DNA of 64,000 nt from an uncultured Clostridia bacterium (lineage in GTDB: Bacteria; Bacillota; Clostridia; Oscillospirales; Ruminococcaceae): NCBI GenBank assembly GCA_947625195.1, contig CANQNK010000002.1, forward strand, positions 62,001 to 126,000, written 5' to 3'. The notes under the pieces are model-generated. The model saw nothing but the letters and a program-made list of their open reading frames with translations, had not been told where the DNA came from and did no database searches. Shown here piece by piece: positions 54,525-63,534 of the stretch (its first letter is position 1; every line of letters begins with the position of its first letter). Both the position numbers and the translations under genes were made by a program.

Positions 54525-56507
54525 ATGGCGGAAAATAAATCATATACAAACGAATCAATTGAGGTTCTAAAGGGCGCTGACAGAGTAAGGCTTCGTCCCG
54601 GGGTAATTTTCGGCTCTGACGGACTTGAGGGATGCAAGCATTCGGTTTTTGAGATTTTGTCAAACTCGATAGACGAGGCGCGAGACGGCCGGGGAGACAA
54701 AATAATTTTAACCAAGTATAACGATCACTCTATTGAAATCGAGGATTTCGGCGCAGGCTGTCCGGTGGATTATAACAAGATTCAGAAGAGGTATAACTGG
54801 GAGCTTGTTTACTGCGAGCTTTATGCAGGAGGCAAGTATAAGCAGGACAGCTCTAACTATGAATTTTCTCTTGGCCTTAACGGCCTTGGAGCATGTGCGA
54901 CCCAATACGCTTCCGAATATATGGACGTTGAGGTCTATCGCGACGGATTTAAGTATAACCTTCACTTTGAAAAGGGCAAAAACATAGGCGGACTTAAAAA
55001 GGAGCCTTATCAAAAAAGAAGAACCGGGACAAAGACAAAATGGCGCCCCGACCTTGATGTCTTTACAGACATCAACATAGAAGATGAGTACTTTCTTGAA
55101 TTGCTTAAGCGTCAGGCGGTTGTAAATCCGAACGTAAGGTTTGTTTTCAGATGCCAGAACGAAAGGGGAACCTTTGACGAAAAAGTTTTCGTTTACGAAA
55201 ACGGAATAGAGGACTATGTCAGGGAAGTGGCGGGAGAAAATTCCATAACCACCGTTCAGGCTGTATATGCCGACAGAAAGGGAAAAGACAGAGCCGACAA
55301 GGACGAGTATAAGGTAAAGCTGGGTATTGCGTTTACTTTTACGAAATCTCAAAGCTTTGCGGAGTATTATCACAACTCAAGCTTTCTTGAACACGGAGGT
55401 TCTCCGGCAAACGCCGTAAGGCAGGCTTTTACATCTCAGATAGATTCTTATTTAAAGCAAAACGGAAAATACACTAAAAACGAAAAGAGCATAAAATTCG
55501 ACGATGTAAAGGATTCGCTGGTGCTGGTTTCAAATTCTTTTTCAACTCAGACGTCTTATGAGAACCAGACAAAGAAAAGCATTACCAACAAGTTTATTTA
55601 CGAGTGTATGACTGATTTTTTGAAGCGCTCAATAGAAGTTTACTTTATTGAAAATCCCGATGAAGCGATAAAGATATGCGAGCAGGTTCTTATAAACAAG
55701 AGAAGCCGTGAAAGAGCCGAGCAGACCAGAGTCAGCGTTTCAAAGGCTCTTACCGCAAAGATCGACCTTGCAAACATGGTGCAGAAATTTGTGGATTGCA
55801 GAACAAAGGATATTTCCCGACGTGAGCTTTATATAGTGGAGGGAGATTCTGCTCTGGGCTCCGTAAAGCTTGCAAGAGACGCGGAGTTTCAGGCGGTAAT
55901 CCCCGTAAGAGGTAAGATTCTTAATTGCTTAAAGGCGGATTATTCAAAAATATTCAAAAGCGAGATAATAACAGACCTTTTAAAAGTTCTTGGATGCGGG
56001 GTTGAGGTGAACGCCAAGCAGAATAAGGAGCTTTCGTCGTTTAACCTTGATAATCTCAGATGGAACAAGATAGTAATATGTACCGATGCCGATGAGGACG
56101 GGTTTCAGATAAGAACGCTGATTTTAGCAATGCTGTATCGGCTTACCCCGACCCTCATCGAGAGGGGATACGTTTACATTGCGGAATCTCCGCTTTTTGA
56201 GATAACGACTAAGGACAAGACATATTTTGCTTATGATGAGCGTGAAAAGGCTGAGATACTTCAGATGATAGGTAATGTAAAATATACTCTTCAGCGTTCA
56301 AAAGGACTTGGCGAAAATGAGCCGGATATGATGTCTCTTACAACTATGAACCCGCAAACCAGACGTCTTATCCAGGTGCTTCCGCACGAGGAGCAGGAGC
56401 ATATGGAGTTTATGTTTGAAATGCTGCTGGGCAACGACCTTCAGGGAAGAAAGGAATTTATTTCGGTAAACGGTCACGATTACATCGAAATGGCTGATAT
56501 ATCTTAG
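54525..56507 (+). CDS. Type IIA topoisomerase subunit B (ParE/GyrB-like)
   Basis: ATPase and TOPRIM subunit. 660 residues. GHKL ATPase motifs: FEILSNSIDEARDGRGD near residue 42, IEIEDFGAGCPVD near 70 and SLGLNGLGACATQYASEYMD near 115; a QTK-like loop in NQTKKSITNKF near 348; TOPRIM VEGDSALGSVKLARDAEFQA near 440 and CTDADEDGFQIRTL near 518. The wording departs clearly from ordinary GyrB (for example GLNGLGA in place of GLHGVGA), so it is a divergent second topoisomerase, probably a Topo IV equivalent. The A subunit follows 63 bases later. Confidence 0.88.
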   Translation: MAENKSYTNESIEVLKGADRVRLRPGVIFGSDGLEGCKHSVFEILSNSIDEARDGRGDKIILTKYNDHSIEIEDFGAGCPVDYNKIQKRYNWELVYCELYAGGKYKQDSSNYEFSLGLNGLGACATQYASEYMDVEVYRDGFKYNLHFEKGKNIGGLKKEPYQKRRTGTKTKWRPDLDVFTDINIEDEYFLELLKRQAVVNPNVRFVFRCQNERGTFDEKVFVYENGIEDYVREVAGENSITTVQAVYADRKGKDRADKDEYKVKLGIAFTFTKSQSFAEYYHNSSFLEHGGSPANAVRQAFTSQIDSYLKQNGKYTKNEKSIKFDDVKDSLVLVSNSFSTQTSYENQTKKSITNKFIYECMTDFLKRSIEVYFIENPDEAIKICEQVLINKRSRERAEQTRVSVSKALTAKIDLANMVQKFVDCRTKDISRRELYIVEGDSALGSVKLARDAEFQAVIPVRGKILNCLKADYSKIFKSEIITDLLKVLGCGVEVNAKQNKELSSFNLDNLRWNKIVICTDADEDGFQIRTLILAMLYRLTPTLIERGYVYIAESPLFEITTKDKTYFAYDEREKAEILQMIGNVKYTLQRSKGLGENEPDMMSLTTMNPQTRRLIQVLPHEEQEHMEFMFEMLLGNDLQGRKEFISVNGHDYIEMADIS

Positions 56508-56570
56508 GTATGCCGTATACGGCGTGTGCGGGCACCTTTTATAGCTTGAGTTTAAGGAGAGAAACTTAAA

Positions 56571-58811
56571 ATGCCTAAAAAGAAAAAGACAGAAGAAAAA
56601 ATGAAAAGAGATCCTATGCAAAACGCTTTTATCGAAGGAGCGGGGCAGGTGGTTGAGGAGAGAATAACCGAAACTCTTGAGAAAAACTATATGCCGTATG
56701 CTATGAGTGTGATCGTTTCAAGAGCGTTTCCGGAGATTGACGGCTTTAAGCCCTCCCACAGAAAGCTTTTGTATACAATGTATAAAATGGGGCTTTTAAG
56801 CGGAGCGAGAACAAAATCGGCCAATGTTGTGGGCCAGACAATGCGTTTAAATCCTCACGGCGATCAGGCAATATACGAAACGATGGTGAGAATGTCCAGA
56901 GGCAACGAGGCGCTTTTGCACCCGTATGTTGATTCAAAGGGAAACTTCGGTAAGGCGTATTCCAGGGATATGGCGTTTGCGGCTTCCCGTTATACCGAGG
57001 TAAAGCTTGAACCCATTTGCGCAGAGCTTTTTTCGGACATTGACAAGGAAACGGTCGATTTTCAGCCAAACTACGACAACACTATGCAGGAACCGACGCT
57101 GCTGCCGGCTACGTTTCCCTCAATACTGGTAAACTCAAATGTCGGAATAGGCGTTTCCATGGCAAGCAATGTTTGCTCGTTTAATCTTTCTGAGCTTTGC
57201 GAATCCACCGTTGCCTATATGAAAAACCCTTCATTCAACCTGCTTGAAACGCTTAAGGGTCCGGATTTTTCTACCGGTGCTTTAATGCTTTACGACGAGG
57301 AGGAACTCGACAAGATATACAGAACCGGCAGAGGCTCGGTAAAGGTAAAGGCAAAATATACATTTGACAAAAAGGACAATGTCATTGAAATAACGGAAAT
57401 CCCTCCGACCACCACCGTTGAGGCGATAATTGAAAAGATTATTTCGCTGATAAAGATTGGAAAGATAAAGGAAATTCAGTATATAAGAGACGAGACTGAT
57501 TTGGACGGTCTTAAAATAGCAATTGATTTAAAGCGCGGAATTGATCCGGACAAGCTTATGCAAAAGCTTTATCGCACAACGCCGCTTAGGGATACCTTTT
57601 CCTGCAATTTCAATATACTTGTGCACGGATACCCGAAGGTAATGGGTGTTTATGATATCCTTGACGAGTGGATAGCCTTTCGCAAGGACTGCGTAAAGCG
57701 GCGTGTGGCGTTTGACCTTAAAAAGAAAAAGGACAAGCTTCACCTTTTAAAGGGACTTGAAAAGATTCTTCTTGATATTGACAGGGCTGTTAAGATCGTA
57801 AGGGAGACCGAAGAGGAATCGGAGGTTGTGCCTAATCTTATGATAGGCTTTTCCATCGACGAAATACAGGCTGAATATGTTGCTGAAATAAAGCTTCGTC
57901 ACTTGAACAGGGAGTATATTTTAAAGCGCACCGAAGAAATAGAAGACCTGATTGCGGATATTTCGGATATGGAAGCCATTCTTGAAAGTGAGAGAAGAGT
58001 AAAAAGCATAATTATCAAGGAGCTCAATGATGTAGCAAAAAAGTACGGTCAGCCCAGAAAAACAAAGCTGTGCTTTTCAAAGGATGAGGAGGAATCAGAC
58101 GAGACTCAGGAGGTAGAGGACTACAAGTGTACCTTCTTTATGTCAAGAAGCGGATACTTTAAAAAAATTACTCCTCAGTCGCTTAGAATGGCTAGCACTC
58201 AAAAGTTAAAGGACGGAGATGTGATCACTCAGGAGATTGAGTCTTCAAATAAAGCGGAGCTTTTGTTCTTTACCGACAACGCTACAGTTTATAAGGCAAA
58301 GGCTGACGACTTTGCGGATACAAAGGCTTCGGCTATGGGTGACTTTGTTGCGGCAAAGCTCTCTTTTGAGCAGGGCGAAAACTGCAAGTATATGGTCGAG
58401 ACCACAGATTACAGCGGGTATATGATATTTGTTTTTGAAAACGGAAAGGTAGCAAAGGTAAGCCTTAAGGCATATGAAACCAAGACCAACCGTAAAAAGC
58501 TTGCGAACGCATACGGTTCTAAATCAAGGCTTGTTGAGGCGTTTCACATAAAAGAAGATGTGCTGATTATGCTGAAGTCTACAAACGAGCGTTTGATAAT
58601 CTTTAACACAGGTATGATACTTCCCAAGGCGACAAGAGATACTATTGGTGTAAACGCTCTGACACTTAAAGGCAAAAATCTTTTGGACAAGGCGTTTATT
58701 ATTGATGAGAAAAAGGCAGATGAGCTCAGTAAATACAAGGTGAAAAACATACCTGCGGCAGGCTCATTTGCAAGGGATTTAGAAGATCCTGATCAGTTGA
58801 CATTTGGATAG
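56571..58811 (+). CDS. Type IIA topoisomerase subunit A (ParC/GyrA-like)
   Basis: DNA breakage-reunion subunit. 746 residues. EKNYMPYAMSVIVSRAFPEI and DGFKPSHRKLLYTMYKMGL open the catalytic core; the active-site Tyr is in AFAASRYTEVKLEPICAEL near residue 145; NVGIGVSMASN near 188. A coiled arm with charged repeats (about 375-490) and a short C-terminal wheel-like region (SRSGYFKKITPQSLR onward) follow. The ordinary GyrA-box is not evident, favouring decatenase rather than supercoiling activity; this is inference. An AAGGAG-type site lies upstream. Confidence 0.88.
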   Translation: MPKKKKTEEKMKRDPMQNAFIEGAGQVVEERITETLEKNYMPYAMSVIVSRAFPEIDGFKPSHRKLLYTMYKMGLLSGARTKSANVVGQTMRLNPHGDQAIYETMVRMSRGNEALLHPYVDSKGNFGKAYSRDMAFAASRYTEVKLEPICAELFSDIDKETVDFQPNYDNTMQEPTLLPATFPSILVNSNVGIGVSMASNVCSFNLSELCESTVAYMKNPSFNLLETLKGPDFSTGALMLYDEEELDKIYRTGRGSVKVKAKYTFDKKDNVIEITEIPPTTTVEAIIEKIISLIKIGKIKEIQYIRDETDLDGLKIAIDLKRGIDPDKLMQKLYRTTPLRDTFSCNFNILVHGYPKVMGVYDILDEWIAFRKDCVKRRVAFDLKKKKDKLHLLKGLEKILLDIDRAVKIVRETEEESEVVPNLMIGFSIDEIQAEYVAEIKLRHLNREYILKRTEEIEDLIADISDMEAILESERRVKSIIIKELNDVAKKYGQPRKTKLCFSKDEEESDETQEVEDYKCTFFMSRSGYFKKITPQSLRMASTQKLKDGDVITQEIESSNKAELLFFTDNATVYKAKADDFADTKASAMGDFVAAKLSFEQGENCKYMVETTDYSGYMIFVFENGKVAKVSLKAYETKTNRKKLANAYGSKSRLVEAFHIKEDVLIMLKSTNERLIIFNTGMILPKATRDTIGVNALTLKGKNLLDKAFIIDEKKADELSKYKVKNIPAAGSFARDLEDPDQLTFG

Positions 58812-58826
58812 AAGGAGGCTTAAATT

Positions 58827-59573
58827 ATGATTTGTCCGAAGTGTAAAACAAATAACTCCAGCGAGGAAAAGTTCTGCATAAACTGCGGAGCTGAGCTTTT
58901 GGTGCCAAACACTGTTAAGAAAGAGGAGAATACATCACAGAATTTATGGTTCAAGTCTAAAAACAGAAAGGCAATGCTTATCGGAGTAAGCCTTATCGCC
59001 ATTATAATAATAGTTCTTATTGCAGTCCTGATAATTGAATTTTCCAAAAGCGAAAGCGAGGAAAAGGCACAGCTTTTGTCAAGCGCAATAGGGCACAAGG
59101 TAAATGATGTTCTAAAAATTCAGGACATATCACTTTCGGAAAAATCCACCTATTCGGGAGTAAGCGATTACATTAAGTTTTCTTATCTTTCCGAGTCTCC
59201 GGATTCGGTAAAGGTTGACGGAGTTATAATGCCAAAGTGGCTCATAACAGTTATGGCTGAGGACGACAAGATATCATCAGTGGTGCTGTATGACTTTACT
59301 GTAATGGAGGATAACTATAAAGGACAGGAGGTAAACGGAGAGATAAAGTTGTCTTCTTTTTCAAAGGGAGATAAGTTTTCAAAAGTAAGCAATGCGATAG
59401 ATTTAGATCCATACACGGTGGAATACAAGGAAAACGACACCGTGATTTACACATATAAGTATTATTTTCTTGACACCGCCGAAAACGAACAGGCAAGAAC
59501 CCTTATCGTTGAAGTTAAGGACAAGGAGTATGTTTCATCTAAGGTAAAGACGGTTTATCCCGCAGGACTGTAA
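58827..59573 (+). CDS. Zinc-ribbon membrane protein of unknown function
   Basis: 248 residues. An N-terminal double-Cys zinc ribbon (CPKCKTNNSS, then CINCGAEL), one membrane helix about residues 50-75 (MLIGVSLIAIIIIVLIAVLI), and an extracytoplasmic domain rich in beta strands. This design, ribbon inside and sensor-like domain outside, is common in Clostridia, where the functions are mostly unknown. GAAGGAGG precedes the ATG. It follows the topoisomerase pair by 15 bases and is followed by a terminator. A 268-base gap after it holds that terminator and the next promoter. Confidence 0.8.
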   Translation: MICPKCKTNNSSEEKFCINCGAELLVPNTVKKEENTSQNLWFKSKNRKAMLIGVSLIAIIIIVLIAVLIIEFSKSESEEKAQLLSSAIGHKVNDVLKIQDISLSEKSTYSGVSDYIKFSYLSESPDSVKVDGVIMPKWLITVMAEDDKISSVVLYDFTVMEDNYKGQEVNGEIKLSSFSKGDKFSKVSNAIDLDPYTVEYKENDTVIYTYKYYFLDTAENEQARTLIVEVKDKEYVSSKVKTVYPAGL

Positions 59574-59596
59574 TATACGGACAAATTATGTATCAT

Positions 59597-59645
59597 ATGA
59601 CGGTGCAAAGCATAAGCATTTTATGTAAAGCACCGTCATTTTTGT
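59597..59645 (+). terminator. Terminator after the zinc-ribbon gene
   Basis: ATGACGGTGC pairs perfectly with GCACCGTCAT around a 23-base loop that itself has an ATAA/TTAT stem, then TTTTTGT. Confidence 0.82.
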
Positions 59646-59775
59646 AAAATGTTATTCTATGCGTTTTTTAGAGGCTATTTGTTATTTATCGGCGAATAGT
59701 CACAAATGCTGTCTTTTCAATTGTTACAGAAATAAAACAAATTATTGCTAAAAGTCTACAATTATCCCAAAAATA

Positions 59776-59804
59776 TTGACTTGATGAGCCTTAGTTGATA
59801 AAAT
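59776..59804 (+). promoter_or_regulatory. SigA-type promoter for the pseudokinase gene
   Basis: TTGACT (59776-59781), 17 bases, TAAAAT (59799-59804), 37 bases before the start codon. Confidence 0.7.
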
Positions 59805-59841
59805 ACATATGATAGAATAACTATATACATTGGAGGAATTT

Positions 59842-61578
59842 ATGGATTATTCAAAGGATCTTTGTATGGGCTGTATGAATAAGCTTAACGAAGACGGCAG
59901 CTGTGGATATTGCAGCTATTCTGCCGATGCACCCTATATAAAGATATATCTTCCGCCTAAGACCATTCTGGACGACAGATATCTTGTAGGAAAGGTGCTG
60001 TCTTATAACGGAGAGGGAGCTTCATATATCGGCTACGATATGATGAACGACGAAAAGGTAGTTATACATGAGTACATGCCGGAAAGCCTGTGTACGCGCA
60101 ACAGCGGAAGTACCAAGGTCATTGTGTCTTCTAATAGCATTGAAAAGTATAAGACGTATATGGCTGAATTTGCGGAGCTTAACAAAATCCTTTCGCGAAT
60201 GAGAAATCTCTCAAACATAGTTCCGGCGACAGATATGTTTGCCGCCAACAACACTATGTATGCGGTATCTCCGTACGTTGAGGGCATCTCACTTAAAAAG
60301 TTCCTTAAATCGGGAAACAAGCTTACATGGGCCCAGGTAAAGCGGCTGTTTCCGCCTATATTCACAACTCTTGGACTTATTCACAATGCGGGAATAATTC
60401 ACGGGGGAATTTCTCCTGAAAACACACTTGTAACCACAAAGGGCGAAATAAAGCTTGTCGGTTTTTGCATTACAGCGGCGAGAATTGCCGAAGGTGATCT
60501 AACGGCAGATTTAAATCCGGGATATGCGGCGCCTGAACAGTACCGCAGTGCGGACTGGCTTGGTACTTATACGGACGTTTACGGTATGTGCGCCGTGCTT
60601 TATAAAATACTTACTGCATCAACCCCTCCCAGCGGTTTGCAAAGGCAAAACGTTGATAGCATATCACCTTTGTGGCAGATAAATCCCGATGTTCCAAGGC
60701 ACGTATCTGATGTTATAATGCAGGGGATGAATGTAGACTGCAAGGAGCGTATTCAGACAATAACCGAGCTTGTTACAAAGCTTTTTGAGCAGCCGGAGCC
60801 TGTTGAGCATCAAAAAGGCTCCACAAGAGTAATAGCAACGCAAAATATAGGAAAAACTTCGCCCAGGCCTGTTGAGGAGGATTATGACAACGAGGTTGAT
60901 GAAGACGATGAGGAGCACAAGACTAATCTCACTAAAACGATAATCAGCGCGGTTGTGCTAGCTGTGATAGTCGGAATAGGACTTTATCTGTTGGCCAGTA
61001 TGTTTACGCCGCAGTCGTCAAATAAAGAAAGCTCAAGGATAATTCAGACGGAAACTATTGCAGAAACAACGCAGTCTCCGACGCAGCCAACAACAAATGC
61101 TTCTACCGAGCCGCCAACTGAGGCCACCGAGGCGGATTACGGTCAGGGCGCTGTTATGCCGGACCTCGTGGGACTTAACTATGAGGAAATAAAGGAATCA
61201 ATTCAAAATGACTTTTATATTGTAACAACCGACGTGACAAGTGACGAGTATGATGAGGGAATTATCGTGAGCCAGAGTATTCCGGCTGAAGTTGAGTACA
61301 ACCCTACCGGCGGACTTACCCTTCAGCTTGATATAAGTGTCGGCAGCGGAAAGGTACCATTGCCGAGCTACGAGGGAATCACATCAAGCGATTACTTTAC
61401 CATGCTAGATGACAGTAAGATCTCTTACATATACGAATATGAGTCCAGCGACTCTGTGGAATACGGTTATATAATCAGAGTCGTTTCAGGTGGAAATACT
61501 CTTGACTCCGGAGCGGAGATAAACGTGTTTGATAAAGAAGAGGTTACCGTTTATATTTCGTCGGGCGCGGCACAATAA
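59842..61578 (+). CDS. PASTA-domain serine/threonine pseudokinase
   Basis: 578 residues. Order: zinc-ribbon-like Cys pairs (C8, C11, C21, C24), a protein-kinase-like domain (about 45-310), an acidic linker, one membrane helix (about 375-398), a Thr/Pro/Glu-rich stalk, and two outer PASTA-type domains (VMPDLVGLNYEEIKESI; KVPLPSYEGITSSDY). The kinase domain has lost its catalytic residues: VAIK reads VVIHEY (His76), HRD reads HGGISPEN (187-194), DFG reads VGFC (206-209). PGYAAPEQY and TDVYGM remain, so the fold is kept. PASTA domains bind peptidoglycan or lipid II fragments, so it could be a wall sensor or scaffold; this is inference. GGAGG is 6 bases before ATG 59842, preferred over an upstream TTG. 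Confidence 0.88.
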   Translation: MDYSKDLCMGCMNKLNEDGSCGYCSYSADAPYIKIYLPPKTILDDRYLVGKVLSYNGEGASYIGYDMMNDEKVVIHEYMPESLCTRNSGSTKVIVSSNSIEKYKTYMAEFAELNKILSRMRNLSNIVPATDMFAANNTMYAVSPYVEGISLKKFLKSGNKLTWAQVKRLFPPIFTTLGLIHNAGIIHGGISPENTLVTTKGEIKLVGFCITAARIAEGDLTADLNPGYAAPEQYRSADWLGTYTDVYGMCAVLYKILTASTPPSGLQRQNVDSISPLWQINPDVPRHVSDVIMQGMNVDCKERIQTITELVTKLFEQPEPVEHQKGSTRVIATQNIGKTSPRPVEEDYDNEVDEDDEEHKTNLTKTIISAVVLAVIVGIGLYLLASMFTPQSSNKESSRIIQTETIAETTQSPTQPTTNASTEPPTEATEADYGQGAVMPDLVGLNYEEIKESIQNDFYIVTTDVTSDEYDEGIIVSQSIPAEVEYNPTGGLTLQLDISVGSGKVPLPSYEGITSSDYFTMLDDSKISYIYEYESSDSVEYGYIIRVVSGGNTLDSGAEINVFDKEEVTVYISSGAAQ

Positions 61579-61649
61579 AAATTTATGTTCCGTAAGGCTT
61601 TTGAAAATGTTTTATAAGTGTAAAAAATGTAAAAAAAGACGATTTGTTG

Positions 61650-61677
61650 TTGACTTTTTCATAAAATATGTTAATAT
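61650..61677 (+). promoter_or_regulatory. SigA-type promoter for pfkA
   Basis: TTGACT (61650-61655), 16 bases, TAATAT (61672-61677), 38 bases before the start codon. Confidence 0.68.
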
Positions 61678-61715
61678 GTAATATGTACGATTTATTGTAG
61701 TAGGAGGATGAAAGT

Positions 61716-62678
61716 ATGCCCAAGACGATAGGAATTTTAACGAGCGGAGGCGATGCTCCCGGTATGAATGCCGCGGTAAGAGCTGTTACCAGAGCGGCGC
61801 TTTCTAAGGGTATGAAGGTGCTAGGAATATTAAGAGGTTATAACGGCTTGATAAACGGAGATATCAGGGAGATGAACGCCAGAACCGTTTCGGGAATAAT
61901 TCAAAGAGGAGGTACTATTCTTTATACGGCAAGATGTCTTGAGTTTAAAACTCAGGAGGGCGTTATGAAAGCTGTTAATAAATGTAAGCAACTGGGGCTT
62001 GACGGAATAGTCGTCATTGGCGGTGACGGCTCTTTCAGAGGAGCTGCCGACTTGTCTGCTCAGGGTGTGCCGTGTATCGGACTTCCCGGAACGATTGACA
62101 ATGATATCGCCTGCACCGAATACACTATAGGCTATGACACGGCGATGAATACTGCTATGGAGATGGTCGATAAGCTCAAGGATACTACCCAGTCGCACGA
62201 CAGGTGCTCGGTTGTTGAGGTTATGGGAAGAAATGCAGGCTATATTGCGGTGAATGTGGCAGTTGCCGTTGGTGCAGAGGCTGCAATAGTTGTTGAAAAA
62301 GGATTTGATATCGACGCTATTATAAAGAACATTTTAGATAACCGGTCAAGCGGAAAGACACATTCGGTGCTTATAGTTGCCGAGGGTATCGGAAACGCAG
62401 AGCAGATTGCCAAGGATATAGAGGCAAAAACCGGAATCGAATCAAGAGCGACGATTCTCGGACACGTTCAGAGAGGCGGTTCGCCTACTGTTCGTGACAG
62501 AGTTGTTGCAACGCAGATGGGTTATCACGCGGTAGAGCTTTTGGAAAAGGGCATAGGAAACAGGGTCGTAGGGCTTAAGGACAACAAGGTTTACGACGTC
62601 GATATACAGGAGGCTCTTTCGATGAAGAAGCCTTTTGAAGACGAGCTGTATAAAATACTTAACGATACGGCATATTAA
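61716..62678 (+). CDS. pfkA: ATP-dependent 6-phosphofructokinase
   Basis: Allosteric glycolytic kinase. 320 residues, the typical bacterial length. LTSGGDAPGMNAAVRAV binds ATP, IGGDGSFRGAADLS is near residue 100, the catalytic loop is LPGTIDNDIACTEYTIGYDT near 123, EVMGRNAGYIAV is near 168 and GHVQRGGSPTVRDRV near 248. Gly at the GGDGS position marks the ATP-dependent rather than the pyrophosphate-dependent type. It has its own promoter; GGAGG precedes the ATG. Confidence 0.97.
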   Translation: MPKTIGILTSGGDAPGMNAAVRAVTRAALSKGMKVLGILRGYNGLINGDIREMNARTVSGIIQRGGTILYTARCLEFKTQEGVMKAVNKCKQLGLDGIVVIGGDGSFRGAADLSAQGVPCIGLPGTIDNDIACTEYTIGYDTAMNTAMEMVDKLKDTTQSHDRCSVVEVMGRNAGYIAVNVAVAVGAEAAIVVEKGFDIDAIIKNILDNRSSGKTHSVLIVAEGIGNAEQIAKDIEAKTGIESRATILGHVQRGGSPTVRDRVVATQMGYHAVELLEKGIGNRVVGLKDNKVYDVDIQEALSMKKPFEDELYKILNDTAY

Positions 62679-62690
62679 AAATAGTATATG

Positions 62691-62796
62691 GCATTACAGA
62701 GTAGAAAACCAAGCGTAAAGTGTTAACAGACGGGGAGTTGCTGCTTAAACGAAAAGCTTTTGGCTTGCGGTTTGGTTTTCGCATCCCGCTGAATGC
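62691..62796 (+). promoter_or_regulatory. Tetrahydrofolate (THF) riboswitch upstream of folT
   Basis: The segment matches the THF riboswitch layout: AGAGTAGA, then GCGTAAAGTG, GGGGAGTTG, ACGAA, GCGGT and GCATCCCGC in order. Pairings agree: P1 GCATT(A)CAG (62691-62699) with CTGAATGC (62789-62796), and AAAACCAA (62705-62712) with TTGGTTTT. GAAAAGCTT inside it (62751-62759) can instead pair with AAGCTTTTC (62803-62811) downstream, and a hairpin (AATATGC/GCATATT, 62822-62840) sits just before the AGGAGG, which suggests control of translation. The 179-base gap between pfkA and folT is otherwise empty. Confidence 0.87.
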
Positions 62797-62857
62797 ATAC
62801 TGAAGCTTTTCATTTTGCTCCAATATGCACAAGGCATATTATATTAGGAGGTTTGAA

Positions 62858-63463
62858 ATGAAAAGCTTTTTAAATTTGTTTAAAGATTCGGCCGCAGAAC
62901 TGAAAAGAATCAGTTGTCTCACAATAACAGGAGTTTTCATTGCTGTTTCAATGATGATCGAATCGTTTACTATTGAGATACCATATGCAAAGCTAAACTT
63001 TGCTTTTTTGGCTATTGCAGTAATAGGTTTGCTGTTTGGCCCTACGGTATCGTTTATTTCCGGCGGTTTGTGCGATATTGTTGGTTTTATTGTTCATCCG
63101 CAGGGTGGGTTTTTACCTGTTTATATTCTTATCGCAATGCTTCAGGGACTTATTTACGGCATTTGTCTATATAGGAAAAGTCCTTGGATGATAAAAAGAT
63201 CTTATAGAAAGCTTTCAAATGTCGCAATATACATATGTGCTGTTATTGCCCGCATTCTGGATGTTGTGATAATAAATTTGCTTATTAACACAAAAGCAAA
63301 TATGCATTACGGGTTTATACCCGAAACTGCGTTTTGGGAGGCCGTTTCTGCGCGGTTAATTAAGAATGTAGTTGAATTGGCAGCAGATATTCCGATGCTG
63401 TTTATTCTGCTTCCGTTTGCATTGATGCTTTATAGACGTGCGTTTTCAAAAAGCGCAGTATAA
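62858..63463 (+). CDS. folT: Folate ECF transporter substrate-binding (S) component
   Basis: Membrane protein capturing folate for a shared ECF energy-coupling module. 201 residues with about six hydrophobic helices. The opening helix ITGVFIAVSMMIESFTIEIP, then LNFAFLAIAVIGLLFGP and GGLCDIVGFIVHPQGGFLP, fit the FolT/ECF S-component pattern. The THF riboswitch directly upstream supports the folate assignment. AGGAGG lies 6 bases before ATG 62858. The EcfA/EcfT parts are not in this window. Confidence 0.9.
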   Translation: MKSFLNLFKDSAAELKRISCLTITGVFIAVSMMIESFTIEIPYAKLNFAFLAIAVIGLLFGPTVSFISGGLCDIVGFIVHPQGGFLPVYILIAMLQGLIYGICLYRKSPWMIKRSYRKLSNVAIYICAVIARILDVVIINLLINTKANMHYGFIPETAFWEAVSARLIKNVVELAADIPMLFILLPFALMLYRRAFSKSAV

Positions 63464-63534
63464 ATTATTAAGTAAAACATTTTTCTCACTTGTTTTAGCA
63501 AAAATATATTATAGATATAAAAAGGGGCATAATT

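Noticed and set aside
63464..63534. Inverted repeat TAAAACA/TGTTTTA after folT as terminator
   Set aside because: AT-rich 7-bp stem with no T-run; too weak to call.
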